Assembly: GCA_030490835.1 (NCBI GenBank)
Contig: CM059974.1
Location: forward strand, 6,207,501 to 6,271,500
Source of the DNA: Annona cherimola
Lineage: Eukaryota > Streptophyta > Magnoliopsida > Magnoliales > Annonaceae
Length of the DNA stretch: 64,000 nt
Reading direction: 5' to 3'
The notes under the pieces: generated by a model
Told to the model about the DNA's origin: nothing
Seen by the model: the letters and a program-made list of their open reading frames with translations, nothing else
The model's database searches: none
Program-made: the position numbers and the translations under genes
Part shown: one piece after another, positions 44,322 to 56,505 of the stretch
How positions within the stretch are numbered: the stretch's first letter is position 1
Layout: every line of letters starts with the position of its first letter

Positions 44322-44690
44322 TAGGCCGGCCCAACATAAGCTTAGTCCGGCCTAATATCTCCCTTATTTTTTATTATTTATTTATTTTTTATTTATTTTT
44401 TTCAATGAAACTATTTTTCAAAGTGTATTTAACTTATATGTAAATTTTACAAATTTTAATATACGTATGTAATTTTATTTTAAAAAATAATCATTTTTGA
44501 TAAGTTTAAAATTACCTAAATAGTGTATACCCCCCAAATTGATGACTTTTCAAAATCAAAAAATATATATTCAAAAGTTATATAATAAATAAATTTTTAT
44601 TATATATGTAAGTTAAATACCCTTCGGAAAAATAATATAATGAGTATATTAGGTCCGACTAACATAAACTTATGTCATGATAGTCTAACT
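44322..44690. mobile_element. Palindromic MITE with GGCCGG ends
   Basis: The left end TTAGGCCGGCCCAACATAAG and the right end ATTAGGTCCGACTAACATAA are related inverted/direct copies, and the arms (AAGTGTATTTAACTTATATG and its mirror CATATATGTAAGTTAAATACCC... on the other side) pair around an AT-rich centre. It resembles family C in the arms but has different ends. Confidence 0.5.
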
Positions 44691-46017
44691 CCACCCTAAC
44701 AAGATCACTGTACCACGTTAATATGTTAAGAATTCATTACCATCGTTTAGCAGAATTAAATAAAATAATAAATCACAGCAAGAACATATATAAGAAATTA
44801 TGTTAAATATAAAATATATGATATTATTAGCTCGAGCTATTTATATCTTTTTATATAAGAAATGATATTAAATATAAAATAGTTAATTACAAATTTTAAA
44901 AGTATGACAACAACAAAATATACGTGTTATATTAATTTTTATGAAATAATTTTAGTGCAAATTGATCACATCTAAACCAAATCTATGAGCTTCTTCTTAG
45001 CATACAAAAAAGCTAAACTTCACTGCCTATTGCAGACTTATCTAAGGAATGTGAATGAGATGAGTATTTTTAAAATAGAAAAATTAAGATTTCATTGGTT
45101 AAAGAAAAAAAATTGTAATGTAAATAAAAATAAAAACAAAATGTTTTATTCCATTTATATCCCATTTAAGCCCTTTACATGCCATCCAACAACAAGTTTG
45201 TCCTTGCAACAAAACTAACTATAGCTTATATTTTGAGTTTCATGCACCTATACGTTTATAATAACAAAAAAATAAGCCAGTTACATCACTAAAAACAAAT
45301 GGTGCTAGTATTCTCTGCTAACAAAATGTAAAGTTTGACTGGCCACTTAGAGATTGTTTGGCTGTTGTAGGCATAAAGTGCTAAGTATCCTGATTTTTAA
45401 GAATGTTTGGTGTAATTTATTCATTTCACCAAAAAATTTTGGGCATAAAAGCTAGGATAAGCATCGTATGGATAAACTTCAAGTCAATGCTTATCATTTA
45501 AACTGCAATTGTACAATAACCTTACTGTAAGGCTAAACAAGCCCATAGTCATTCCAGTGTTATGTTCTGCCATTCACAATAACTTCGGTCAATGGCTCAA
45601 TGATTTTAGCAAGAAATTAATTAAGAAAAATATTTGTATGGTGTTGACAATATTTAAATATTTAATAGTGCTATTGATCTCATTTTGGTCACGCATGGAT
45701 TATTAAGCTACCATCCATCTTATTAACTTTATTTAACATCAATTGTTTTATCATGAAGTGTTATTTAAATAAAAAAATTTAGTTGGTTATTCTATTTTTA
45801 AATATTTTTAATTATCTATAAAAAATAAAAATCATTTAATTTATCCATAAATGCATTAAAATATTATAATAAATCATTTATTTATATGTAATGAAAATAT
45901 TCTAATAAATATTTATATTCAATTAAAAACCTCAAAAGAAATATATTAATTCGAACAATTTTATTCTGGTAAGCTTAAGCTTCATCACTTTCATAAGATG
46001 GAGCTCTTACAAACACA
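44691..46017. other. AT-rich intergenic region, nothing recognised
   Basis: No gene or bounded element supported. A stretch at 45350-45700 contains GTTTGG/CCAAA-like words that may be MITE remnants. Confidence 0.45.
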
Positions 46018-46028
46018 TGATTTTGATA

Positions 46029-46794
46029 GGAAATTTTTGCCATACCCCCTCTAAGTTTGCGTATTAGAGATTTTGTGAAAAATATACTTTTAAAGATTTT
46101 GTTAAAAGTATAATTTTCACGAAATTTCACTTAAAACATGTACTTAATTGATATTTTAATGTTGTTGGAAGTTGTATCTTCCTAATTCTTTGGTAGAGCT
46201 ATGTCTTCGGATTTCTTTGGGGTTGAGATGTATTTCAAATATACCAATAAAAATTGATATTTTAATATTTAACGGTGTGAATTTTATATGAAATTAATTG
46301 AAAATTTTGAGAATTAACAAAATTTGCGTCATACCCCCTCTAAGTTTGTGTATTAGTATTCTAGATTTTGATGTTTGCGTATTAGCATATTAGACCCTAA
46401 TAAGTTTCATCTTTTGTATTTTAAATCCTCCGCCCTAACGCTGTCTGTCACGCACCGTCTAGTCGTGTGCAATGTCAAAAATACTCCTCAATAAAAACAA
46501 AAACACAGCCCTAACTAGCACTAACATTAATGCAGAAAATGAAGATCTTGAAATGGAAGATAATGTAAGCAACAAACATCGATAAGAAAATGCATAATGA
46601 GGGGTCAATTTTGTTTTTATTGAGGGGTATTTTTGTCATTGCACACGATCAGACGGTGCGTGACAGACGACATTAAGGCGGAGGATTTAAAATGTAAAAG
46701 ATGAAATTCATTAGGGTCTAATATGCTAATACGCAAACGTCTGGGTCTAAAATGCTAATACACAAACTTAGAGGAGGTATGATGCAAATTTCCC
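46029..46794. mobile_element. Mutator-like element with 11 bp target-site duplication and a repeated left end
   Basis: TGATTTTGATA flanks it perfectly at 46018-46028 and 46795-46805. The left end GGAAATTTTTGCCATACCCC matches the reverse complement of the right end (GGGAAATTTGCATCATACC). A second, longer left-end copy starts at about 46318 (AATTTGCGTCATACCCCC) and pairs with the right arm for about 170 bp, including CCTCCGCC and GTCACGCACCGTCT. About 290 bp of AT-rich DNA lies between the two left ends. No coding capacity. Confidence 0.8.
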
Positions 46795-46805
46795 TGATTT
46801 TGATA

Positions 46806-47165
46806 GAACTTACATATATATATTTGATCATATAAATTTATATGTACTATAAGTTGTGGTACATTTAGTTCAAAATTGCTTAATACATTTACTTAAATGT
46901 ATTAATATTTTATATAACCATTTATCAATGTATAAATTATATTTTAAATAGTTTACAGGTTGAAAAATAACTTTAAAATTGTTATATACATCAATCTATT
47001 TTATTACATTGGTTTTGTATTATTTTTGAATGAAAATTAGTATGTGAATAAAATAAATAAACTTAAATATAGTAGGCGCGGTAGATTATCATTTTATGAT
47101 TATATGGAGCCCATTATGAGCTAACTAGTACTGAATTATATTCCATATATATGTGCTAGATTCTA
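46806..47165. mobile_element. Family D MITE relic
   Basis: The centre (GGTTGAAAAATAACTTTAAAA, CTATTTTATTACATTGG) and the GGAGCCCATTA block follow the order of the intact copy at 40133-40502. The ends are diverged. Confidence 0.5.
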
Positions 47166-47219
47166 ATAGAACTTGGTTTCACAGGCGAATGAGTAATTTT
47201 ATAAGTACCTGATCGAGTT

Positions 47220-47615
47220 TGATTTATCATAAAAGTAAAAATCTTTCTCAAATACACTAATATATTTGATCATAATTCTAAATATACTTATAAGGCTTTC
47301 AAAATCTTAAATATATTTGCTATGTTTGCATTTAATCCTAAAAATACTTATTTTTTGAGTAAATATTGTTAGTTAATATGTGAAAGTATTAATATGTCTA
47401 TCAAATTTCGGATGAGATTTAAAATTGATCGTCATAACTCATTAATGCCCTAATTTATTTCACCTTTTATTATTTTATAATAAGGGCATTTTAAGCATTT
47501 GAAAATTTTAACTAACATTTTTTATGAAATGAACATTTTGAAATTAAATGCAAATATTGCGCATATGTTTGAAATTTTAAAAATATTGTAGGCGTATTTA
47601 CAATTAGGGCCAAAC
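47220..47615. mobile_element. Possible family B relic
   Basis: Facing arms with alternating ATTCTAAATATACTTA- and GTATTTACAATTAGGG-like words echo the inverted ends of family B. Boundaries and duplication are not visible. Confidence 0.35.
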
Positions 47616-47814
47616 TACGTAAATTTGGAAAAAGCATTAAAATTGATCCAAACATAGCAGCTTATTTTGGGCACAGTAAAAATATTTACAAAGGATTAAC
47701 TAATAGCAAAAATGGCTGTTAATGCTTAACTATCGATAATAACTATAAAAAAAATAGAAATAAAACCTGATTATGCCGTCCACCATCCATCTAATGATGA
47801 ACTGCCCATGAGGC

Positions 47815-48120
47815 CTATAATGACTCGTGGCACGAGAGCCAAGAAATTTTGATTGCCTAAGTTGGTGGATACTCATTGGATGCTCTGTGGTAGCCGGATC
47901 AGAGTGTGGATGTCACTGTCATAGATCGATTTGGACTGAGACATTAATACCTGCATGCCACCCAGCATCTGGTAACCTTCAATTGGCTCTGCACCGGCTG
48001 TACGGAAGCCTCGGTATAATTCAGTTGGTATGAAGATGCCGAGGTATTTGCCTATTTGATAAGTGCACAATCCAGGTGGACTGCGGCTGAAGGCTCACCA
48101 GTGCCTCCCATGATTGCTCT
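47815..48120 (-). pseudogene. Unassigned coding-like fragment
   Basis: A patch with balanced base composition in AT-rich surroundings. On the minus strand two neighbouring frames look protein-like: MGGTGEPSAAVHLDCALIK, then after a frame change KYLGIFIPTELYRGF and EPIEGYQMLGGMQV. I do not recognise the family. The frame change and the absence of a longer ORF suggest a broken gene piece or captured exon. Confidence 0.3.
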
Positions 48121-48242
48121 TTATTTCTCATGCCATTGAAACTTGAAAGTGCATTGCTTCACGATCTCTTTGGTTTTAATTTTGGTTTGATGAATTCGCG
48201 TGGTGCCTTGCATATGAAGCTTCGCGCCCTGGCAGCTACAAG

Positions 48243-48745
48243 TCAGGTGTAATGAGGCTAATCCATTCTTAAAGGCCTCAACTCTTAACTCTAATCTGTT
48301 TAACATAAACCAATGGGATTGCGGGTTAATAAACCAGGTTATTAATGGGTTGAACAATAAAATAAATAAATTGATAAACTGTTTAAATTATAACTATACA
48401 TAATCAACAAAGAGTTTTAATACTAATCATCTAATTTAATTTTAAAACATTAACTTTCACACATATATATCGTTAAAATGTTGATTCCATTATTAATTAA
48501 CTGTACACAACTTATAAAATAGATATTAAAAAATATTAAGTCTTAATCATAAACAGATTAAGCAGGTTGATAAGTTAAACAGGTTTGTGGGTTAGACAAG
48601 TTCAACACAAGATTAACCTATTTTATTAAATGGATTACATGGCTCATGTAAATAGGTTGGCGTGTAAAAGTTGTCAACCTTGGTCTGCTAAAAATTAGGT
48701 TGAACTAATTGAGTTGCAAGTTTACTTAACCCAATTATATCCCTA
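48243..48745. mobile_element. Non-autonomous hAT-like element
   Basis: The flanking 8-mers gctacaag (48235-48242) and gttacaag (48746-48753) match at 7 of 8. The left end TCAGGTGTAATGAGGCTAA is similar to the reverse complement of the right end, TAGGGATATAATTGGGTTAA. It is 503 bp, with repeated GGGTTAA/TTAACCC subterminal words. Non-coding. Confidence 0.6.
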
Positions 48746-48753
48746 GTTACAAG

Positions 48754-49744
48754 GGCAGTTGTAGGAGTAGAAATGGAAAAAGTTATTAGATTATCCATAC
48801 TAGGCAAGAGTTGCAGTTTGTATGACAGTGAAAATTCCCAAACATTATTATTGTAAAATGTTGAAATAAGCTCATAGATATTTTATTTGTTTTTTTGATA
48901 GATACAACATATGGCAACAGATTGAGTGGGATTTATAACCATGTAAGGAGATTTAAATTATTTAGATGTTAGGATTATCAATCAATAAGTCATGACATGT
49001 AGTCCACGAGCTAGCAATTGTCTATGATTGAATCGTTTTGAATGAGAATATCACTATTTCATGTCAAAACATATTTGACCCACCAAAAAGTATTTCTTCC
49101 CATTTAAACCTATTTAATGCAGTTCTTAAAACACTTTTATGAGGTGATTAAACCTTTTAGCTGACTGAGTGATAAGTCACAAATTTCTCATATGATTGCA
49201 TATTAAGTTCACACATTTAAGTATAAAAATAATAATTAAATATAAAATTTATGCAAAATTTCGTGAAAATTTTATTTTTCATAAAATCTTTAATTTTGCA
49301 ATAAAATGGGTCATTTTGCAATATCTTTAAAAATATAAAATTATGAATCGATAGGCTAGAAACTTTTAACTTTGAAATATGTATAGCCTATTAATATAAT
49401 TCGGACAAATTTACATAATAGTAAATGACGTAAAGTATATATATATAATTATAAGTGTAGTTTAAAACATGGGTTAAAGTTGACTATTATGTAATCTTAA
49501 GATAAAATGACAAAATAAAAATTGCATTCATAAAATGAACTCAAAACAGTCCAAAATGAAACTTATGAAATATTAAAATTACCTGGGTAGAAAATATATA
49601 GTGATGTAATGTTTTAAATTGCAATTTTTTATGTCGCATGTGCATGACTATTGGAACACCGGTTCGGTGCTCCATCTCCCTAATTCGTCCCTCACTGTAG
49701 GTATCCATGGGTGCTTTTGGACCTAGCACTACCAAAATCAATCC
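48754..49744. other. AT-rich intergenic region, nothing recognised
   Basis: No supported gene or element boundary. Confidence 0.5.
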
Positions 49745-49894
49745 TGTAGCAGCCGGCTAGGGATAGCGCAACACTTTACTGATGGCCAAAACGAAGAATC
49801 GACAATTGATTTGAGCTCCAAATCAGATTTCTCAAATTCAAATCAAATCAAGGGCACCTGCATTCAATTATTGAAACTGACCACCAGGTTCCAA

Positions 49895-50131
49895 TCACAA
49901 ACTGTCAACCGATGAGCCAAATGAAGAAGCCATTTTCAGTAGGACGACGTGTACTAATCTCACCGAAGCAGGATAGCTCTTTCCCTTAATTTTGGCATCA
50001 GCTAACTTCTGAATCCAAGCACCTAGAAATTGACGACCATGAAAATACCGATTGAAGGAAACAATTTTTGCTGAAAATTTCAAGGAATACAAATCAATAG
50101 CTGCCTTAAAACTCGTCACAATAGCATCCAT
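49895..50131 (-). CDS. Unassigned 78-aa open frame, possible gene fragment
   Basis: The minus-strand frame reads MDAIVTSFKAAIDLYSLKF at the start, then FNRYFHGRQFLGAWIQKL and ends SSFGSSVDSL. It has protein-like composition without simple repeats. No family is recognised. It lies in the GC-richer half of the candidate LTR-like region, so it may be a captured exon piece. Confidence 0.25.
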   Translation of the reverse strand: MDAIVTSFKAAIDLYSLKFSAKIVSFNRYFHGRQFLGAWIQKLADAKIKGKSYPASVRLVHVVLLKMASSFGSSVDSL

Positions 50132-51119
50132 TGCAGCAGCTGGCGAAACTTGAAAAATCGGCAGCTAATTTCCAATTATCCTAACCACCGAACTAGTTGC
50201 CATTAAGATCCAATCCCAGCAATAGCTCTGTTCAATTTTTCAGCCATGGCAGAAAGCCCATGACCGATCAGTTAGCAACTAAAAACTTCCAGTCCCGATT
50301 TTTGCATCTAAAGTCAGCCATGAATTTGATTTTAAGCAGAAACCCATCCAAGCTTCAACAGTCCGTCAAATTCAACAGCTATCGCCCCTTTGTCCCAATT
50401 GATCAGCAACACCCTACTAAAAATCGCACAACCCCTTTTTCGGTTGTCCATCACTAAGTAGCATTCGACAGCCTATTTGCAAAGCCCTGCACAAGCAACC
50501 GTCTACACCCAAAACCTAATCCTCTCCTCCAGCGCATGCTCGAGCCGCTGTCTCCTTTTCACTAGACCGAAACAAAGCCAGCTTTCCCCAAATGAATTTT
50601 CGATCAAAAATTGACCCTGCATTCCAGCCATCATATTTCCCAATCAAAAGTCGAGCAATAAGAAGGGATAGTTATGGCAACTCTACGCAAGCAAAGGGCA
50701 AAGGCTATGGAGGCTTTCTAAAATCCCACGTCAAATTCCAACTCTTCATAGGGGGGTGCCCCACAACTATAAAACAATGGGCCCCCTATCCCTTGAAATG
50801 ACTCTCTCTCCCTTGAGGTGGAATCCCTATCTCATGAGACCCCAATCAAGTGGGTGGAGCTAAGGAATAAAATTCTCATGAATTGAAGATTTGCTTTTCA
50901 TATTTAGGTTATGTAAATTTTATTTTTTTGCTTTGTAGTTTTTAATATTTTGTAGTTATTAATTTTAGATTTATAGTTTTAATCCCTATATTAGATTTAC
51001 TGCTTTATTTTCTGCTTTGTTATTTTAGATTAAATTTAATGCATTTTCATTTACTGCTTTTGTAGTTTAAATTTTATTTCTGTAATCTTTTAATTGCTTT
51101 CCTAGTTTAGATTTAAATT

Positions 51120-51376
51120 ACGCTAGTATTAATCAGTTACGCTTTCTTTCTCTCTATTATTCTGTTTGTTTTCTCTTTCTCTCTCTTTCTACCCCTTCTA
51201 TTTGCTATTTCTTTCTAGTTCCTGTCCCTTTTCCCTACATTATCTCTCTTCTCTCTATCCTCTATTCTTTCTCTTAGCTCTCTCTCTCTCTCTCACTCTT
51301 CCCTCTTCTCCTCCTCCTTCTCTATTCTCTCTTTAACCTCTCTCCTCCTCCTTCTCTCTCTCTCTCATCTCTTTTT
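51120..51376 (+). repeat. C/T-rich tract with (TC)n microsatellites
   Basis: About 250 bp of nearly pure pyrimidine on the plus strand, with several TCTCTCTCTC runs (for example near 51280 and 51355). Confidence 0.85.
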
Positions 51377-51513
51377 TATTGCTAGTAAAACCCAAACAAT
51401 TTAAAATCTTATCGTCTCTTTATGGATTCGACCTGACTCACTATTGTTCTACGTTATCTCATATATAGTGTTAGTTTTAATGTGTTTCGATTATTTTAAT
51501 TAAATTGGTGATC

Positions 51514-52352
51514 ATAGTGATCTTAACAACAAGTACTTGGTTCGCATCACTGAGTAGGAAAATTAGAAAAAAGATTGTTTCATAGTTTGTAGCTTCAGTT
51601 GAAATTAACTTCATTAGCTTTCTTTAAAAAACACACGTTACTACCTTTTGTTTTCTTTCTTTAGTTTACGATTTGAAAAGAATAACTTATGATCCATTTA
51701 GTATGAAGAAAAATACTCCTTTTTATATACATTATAACATGATTTTGGTGCTTTAGTTTGATAGTTGAATTGCACGACTTTAAAACATACACGCCCTATT
51801 TAATTTGATACACACGTCGTAGACTACATGGAACTCCCTTACATTTTAATGTGAAATTTGATTCTTTACTAAATTAGTCTTTTTACCTTCTATAATTTTC
51901 AAGTTATAACACCAAAATACAAAGAAACTCTTCCACACCAACATATCTTGATCATTTTTATACTATACGTTAATGGTGTGACTATAAACTTTAAGTGTCA
52001 TAGAGGGAAAATTTTGCAAGTGTTAGGTAACTATGTTTGCATATCCCTCAACACTTACAATCATACATATATATGAGAGACCATTTTACTTTTTTATTCT
52101 TGCTTTGGAAGGTTTGAAAGTAGTCTTCTTGCAGGCTTATTTTTTAACATTATATTGGATTGTAATGGAGCCCATGTTTTTGTTAGCATTTAAAGCTAAG
52201 TTCAACACTCAACACTGATCTATATCATATCACTAAATTATACCCTGGTTGACTCCTTACATGCTTACTGAACCATGCAAATAATAATACAAATTTTAAT
52301 TTTGACAAAAAAGAAAAAGAAGATATATATATATGTATGTTGCTCTACTTTT
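51514..52352. other. AT-rich intergenic region, nothing recognised
   Basis: No supported gene or repeat boundary. Confidence 0.5.
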
Positions 52353-52360
52353 ATATAACC

Positions 52361-53243
52361 TAGGGGTGAAAATAGGGTCGGCTTGACCGATAACCTACCC
52401 CATCCCATCCCGATTTTACAGAGTGCCAAGGGCAAATATTTTGACCCGATAGGGTGTGGTAGGTCAAGATTTTGGACTTGTGTTTCACTTCTAAAGGCCA
52501 GAACCAATCGACCATGTCCCAACCTATTTTGGCCCATCTCAACCTGTAAGATATAAATTATTTTTCTAAACTATATGACTTGCTTATGTGACTATTATTT
52601 TATTGGATACATATATTTAATTTTATGACTTATTAATATAAATATGATTCATGTCAATGTACGTTAACTTTATAACTTGTTTATATGGATAAAATTTTAT
52701 TTATTATTTTTGATGAAATAAAATTTTATTTATCAATTGCGTATATATTGTTCGAGTTATCTCATTCTCATATTTATCAATGAAATAAAATATATAATCT
52801 ATGTTGTTTATATCTGATAAGAATTAATATTATTATTTTGCAATTTTGCAGTTTTAATTGTGATTCAAAATTTATATCAAGGTTAACTTGTAAACAAAAT
52901 TATTTAAAAGTTTTTACTGATGTTTTATTATGACAATTGTATTTTACTCACTAAATAGTAAAATATTGAATCATGTAACATTTAAATTTACCATAGATAT
53001 AAGTTTATATTAATATTATATAAAATTTTAAATATTGACTTGCTTTTTCAACCAAACCTGTTGTCCCAATACCGACCCAAAACCAACCCGAAATTTGTCT
53101 CGAGACATCTTAAATAAATGTGAGAGTCAAACCAACTTTGTCTCGACCCGAAATAAAAAGTACGGTCAAACAAAAATTTTTAAATGTAGGTTCAGGGTTG
53201 AATACACACCAACCCATCCCGACCTGTCTCGATTTTCAACATA
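52361..53243. mobile_element. Non-autonomous hAT-like element, 883 bp
   Basis: The flanking 8-mers atataacc (52353-52360) and atataatc (53244-53251) match at 7 of 8. The left end TAGGGGTGAAAATAGGGTCGG corresponds to the reverse complement of the right end (GTTGAAAATCGAGACAGGTCGG). Subterminal GACCC/GGGTC-rich words cluster at both ends with an AT-rich centre, as in the element at 55252-56497. No transposase frame. Confidence 0.65.
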
Positions 53244-53289
53244 ATATAATCTGGTTATATAGAAACGGTTTCATGTAACTCTCTTCATT

Positions 53290-53690
53290 TTTTAGATATT
53301 AATGACTAATGTAAAATTTAATCCATTTATTGTATCTAATTTCATTTGTTTAATTAGAAAATTGAGTTTCATCCAAATTAAATATGTGTATATCTAATAT
53401 TTGTTCAAAAATAGACATATTCATGTGTAAATGAAGAAAAATGCATAGATTCGTTCATATATTTATTAAAATATTAATATTATAGAATTATTTATATACA
53501 TAATAGTGATATTTTATATGTTTTATATGTTAAAAATACTTCTTAAAATTGATATTTAGTATTAAATGATTTTATAAAATTAATTTTATACATTTATAAA
53601 TGGAGTTCATATACAATAATACTAAATAAATAAGAGAATTTTCATGATAATATAAATAATGTTAAATACAATAAATAGAATTATTTTTAC
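53290..53690. mobile_element. Family D MITE relic
   Basis: AAAATTGATATTTAGTATTAAA, TTATAAATGGAGTTCA and TTTTCATGATAATATAAAT blocks follow the same order as the relics at 35030-36030. Confidence 0.5.
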
Positions 53691-54160
53691 CTAAACCATC
53701 GAGGTAATAGAAACTGAGGAGCTATATAGAAGAGGGGTATGGAGAGCTTTTCAATCAGCCGTTAAAGAGCACTAATCAAGGAGACGTGCATGTTTCATGA
53801 AAAAGCGTTGGATGACATCATCTAATTATCCAAAGCTAGCCAGGCGGATTGAAGAAAATGGTCGTAGCAATCATCTCTGCGCGGTGGCGGGCCAGGCGGG
53901 GGTAAGCAAGAAACATCCGGTCAAATTTCAAAAGTAACAATCATTTTCCCTCGGATTATTAACGTGTTGTTCTTTCACGAGCACCCCAAAAATACAAATC
54001 AGCCTGCGATGCATCTTCCTGTATAGCGAGCCATGGCAGCGGTTTTCATATATTAGGGATTCTACAATGCAATTGTTTGTATTAGGCAATTACTTGATTT
54101 TTCTCAAATTTTTTCCAACCATCCAAACCATATATTATGCTTACAGCTATTATTTAGAAA
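53691..54160. other. Intergenic, GC-richer patch without a recognised gene
   Basis: A patch at about 53700-54050 (GCGCGGTGGCGGGCCAGGCGG) is richer in GC, but the only frame in it (from ATGGTCGTAGC) is 15 codons long. Confidence 0.45.
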
Positions 54161-54513
54161 ACTGATTCAATACGCCCGAATGCAAAACCTTTTCTTATAT
54201 TTTTTTTGAAATTTTTTTCATACAATTATTAATATAAATGTATTTAACATGTGTATTAAATTTTACCATTTTTGAAGATTTTTAGATATTATTTTCTAAT
54301 TTTGAAAAAATAATAGTATTTTAGTAATTTTAAATTACTAGAAATGCCATTATTTTTTAAAAATTCAAAAAAAATTTAAAAATCTCAAAAAAATGTAAAA
54401 ATTGATACACATGTTAAGTACATTTAGTTTAATAATTGAGTGAAAAAAGTTTCAAAAAATTTAAAAATGAGTTTTGCAGCCAAGCATGTTGAAATTCGTG
54501 CATTGAATCAGTT
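54161..54513. mobile_element. Palindromic MITE, family C
   Basis: The ends ACTGATTCAATACGCCCGAA and the reverse complement of CGTGCATTGAATCAGT are inverted repeats. The arms (AATGTATTTAACATGTGTATT and its mirror ACACATGTTAAGTACATTTAG) match 25438-25782. Confidence 0.7.
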
Positions 54514-55243
54514 CGCTATAATTTAGCTTATATATAAAAAATCAACAAAATTACCGTTAAGAAAACAACATAATCGGAAACTTTTATAACCAATAAACAA
54601 AAAATATAATTATAAAAAATGTACACTTTTTGTGGAATATATGCAAATCCATTTATATAATTTTTCGTATGATACAAATATAGATGGTGGAGAATATGAT
54701 GATAGCCTGGATCTAGAAAAAAAATTTAAAAATAAATGACCCAACCGATTGCGAAGAATTTCACGCGCACACATTTGTACACCGCTCAATTACGTCTGTC
54801 ATCGTGAAACGAAATAAAGATAACAGCTGTCAATTACGAACATTCGACGTCGGTGCTTATTTGCAACAGATTAGGGCAGCTTATGTGCGCGCCCTTCCCA
54901 AAGATCCCACCTTTCACAGTCACCACATGATCGGCGGATCCGAAAGTTTTGGTCACGTCTGTGACATGTATTTCGGTGGAATTTGGGGATGAAGTAGGAA
55001 ATAAGAAAAAAATTATTTTAAAAATTATGTTATTAACAAAAAATGTTAAAGATAAATTAAGAATAAATAGGATAATTAGAGGGAAAAATGATTGGAATAT
55101 AAGGATAATTTTGAAAATTTAAAGTTATTGAATTATTAAATAATGAGTTGAAAAATTGGACAGCCATATGTTTCTCATGTCGTCCTACGGTTTCCCCTGA
55201 ACCCATCTGACCAGATGTCTCATTAATTGATAATCAATGAACT
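54514..55243. other. Intergenic region, nothing recognised
   Basis: AT-rich with a short GC-richer patch at about 54740-54990. No supported gene. Confidence 0.5.
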
Positions 55244-55251
55244 GCCTACAT

Positions 55252-56497
55252 TAGGGGTGCAACTCGGGTCGAGTTATACCGGGTTGGAGCGAACCCAAAC
55301 CCTAAGCCAACCGGGTTGGAGTAAACCCAAACCCTAAGAATTTACCGGGTTCGGGTCGGGTTCGCATTGGTTTTGGTTTGGTTTCGGGTTAGAATTCGGG
55401 TTACCAATAAACTATTTTTTTTTTCCAAATTTAGTTGTAATCTAAAAGAAAATTATTGGAATATACATACCTGTGTTTACGAAGTCAAGCCTCACGCTAA
55501 ATTCTGCAACATCCTTTCAAAGAATTCTGCAATATTCTTTGAATGAACTCTGCAAGTAATTTTTCAACACCCTATAGACACAAATAAATGACAAATTAGT
55601 TAGTTTTATAACTAGTTGGTCATTTCTATTTAATAGCTAATGAAAATGACTCAAGTATACCAAATAGAAAATGAACATATCATACTAACTTTGTAGTTGA
55701 AACTAAACATTATCATACAAACTGCTGAAATTGAATTCAAACTGAATATTTATCATACAAATTGCTAAAGTAAAAATTGACCACTTGTCATACCAATAAA
55801 CTTAAAATATGAATCAAATTTATATTACAATCTGAAATTCAAACTAACAGATTTCTCATACTAACAGAAAGTATAATATGAAATAGATTTATCATGCCAA
55901 CTCAAATTCAAACATAATCCACATAACAGTTACTGAAAGTAACTAAATTTAAATACATTAAGCATAATGGTTCAACATTCCAATCTAATTTAAGTGCAAT
56001 CCAAATTTAAAATAATAATATAAACAAATCTCAAGTTTAAATAAGTTTACATATACTTTTAAACAAATTCAAATTTCAAATGAGTTCATATCTCCAAAGT
56101 TTCCAAAAAAACTAAAAAACTATTCGAAGACTTCCAAGTAATTTCTCCGTTGATTTTCATCTGCATTTCTAATGTCAAGTTCTTCCTCCTCGATTTACAT
56201 ATTTGAAAATAATATGCATCAACCTAGACGAAAAAAATGCATGCAACTATTAATAATAAGAAGATAATAATCATAAAAAATCATCCTAAAAATTAAGTTA
56301 CCTCAAGCATGCTTTGGTAATGAAGAAAGAGGTGATTTGTCTAAACTAGAGTTAGTAATGTCTAAAACATGTATATATATATATTAGTATTACAAAAAAC
56401 ATGTATAATTGATGAAAAAACTATATAAATTACATCGGGTTCGGACCGGGTCGGGTCGGGCGGATTCGGACCGACCCGGTACCAAGTTGCACCCCTA
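55252..56497. mobile_element. Non-autonomous hAT-like element, 1.25 kb
   Basis: TAGGGGTGCAACTCGG at the left and the reverse complement of CCAAGTTGCACCCCTA at the right form the terminal inverted repeat. The 8-mers gcctacat (55244-55251) and gcctagat (56498-56505) match at 7 of 8, the hAT duplication size. Both ends carry clustered CGGGTTCGGGTCGGG-type subterminal repeats that could serve as transposase-binding sites. The AT-rich interior has no transposase. Confidence 0.8.
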
Positions 56498-56505
56498 GCC
56501 TAGAT

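Larger units (their letters stand above)
49745..51513 (+). mobile_element. Candidate LTR-like or other large repeat
   Basis: The stretch begins TGTAGCAGCCGGC, is GC-richer to about 50870, contains a TATA-like ACTATAAAACAATGG at about 50765, then a long C/T-rich tract and a phrase (TTTATGGATTCGACCTGACTC near 51420) like the region before the primer-binding site of plant Ty3/gypsy elements. No second LTR, primer-binding site or polyprotein was found. The nature of the element is uncertain. Confidence 0.3.
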
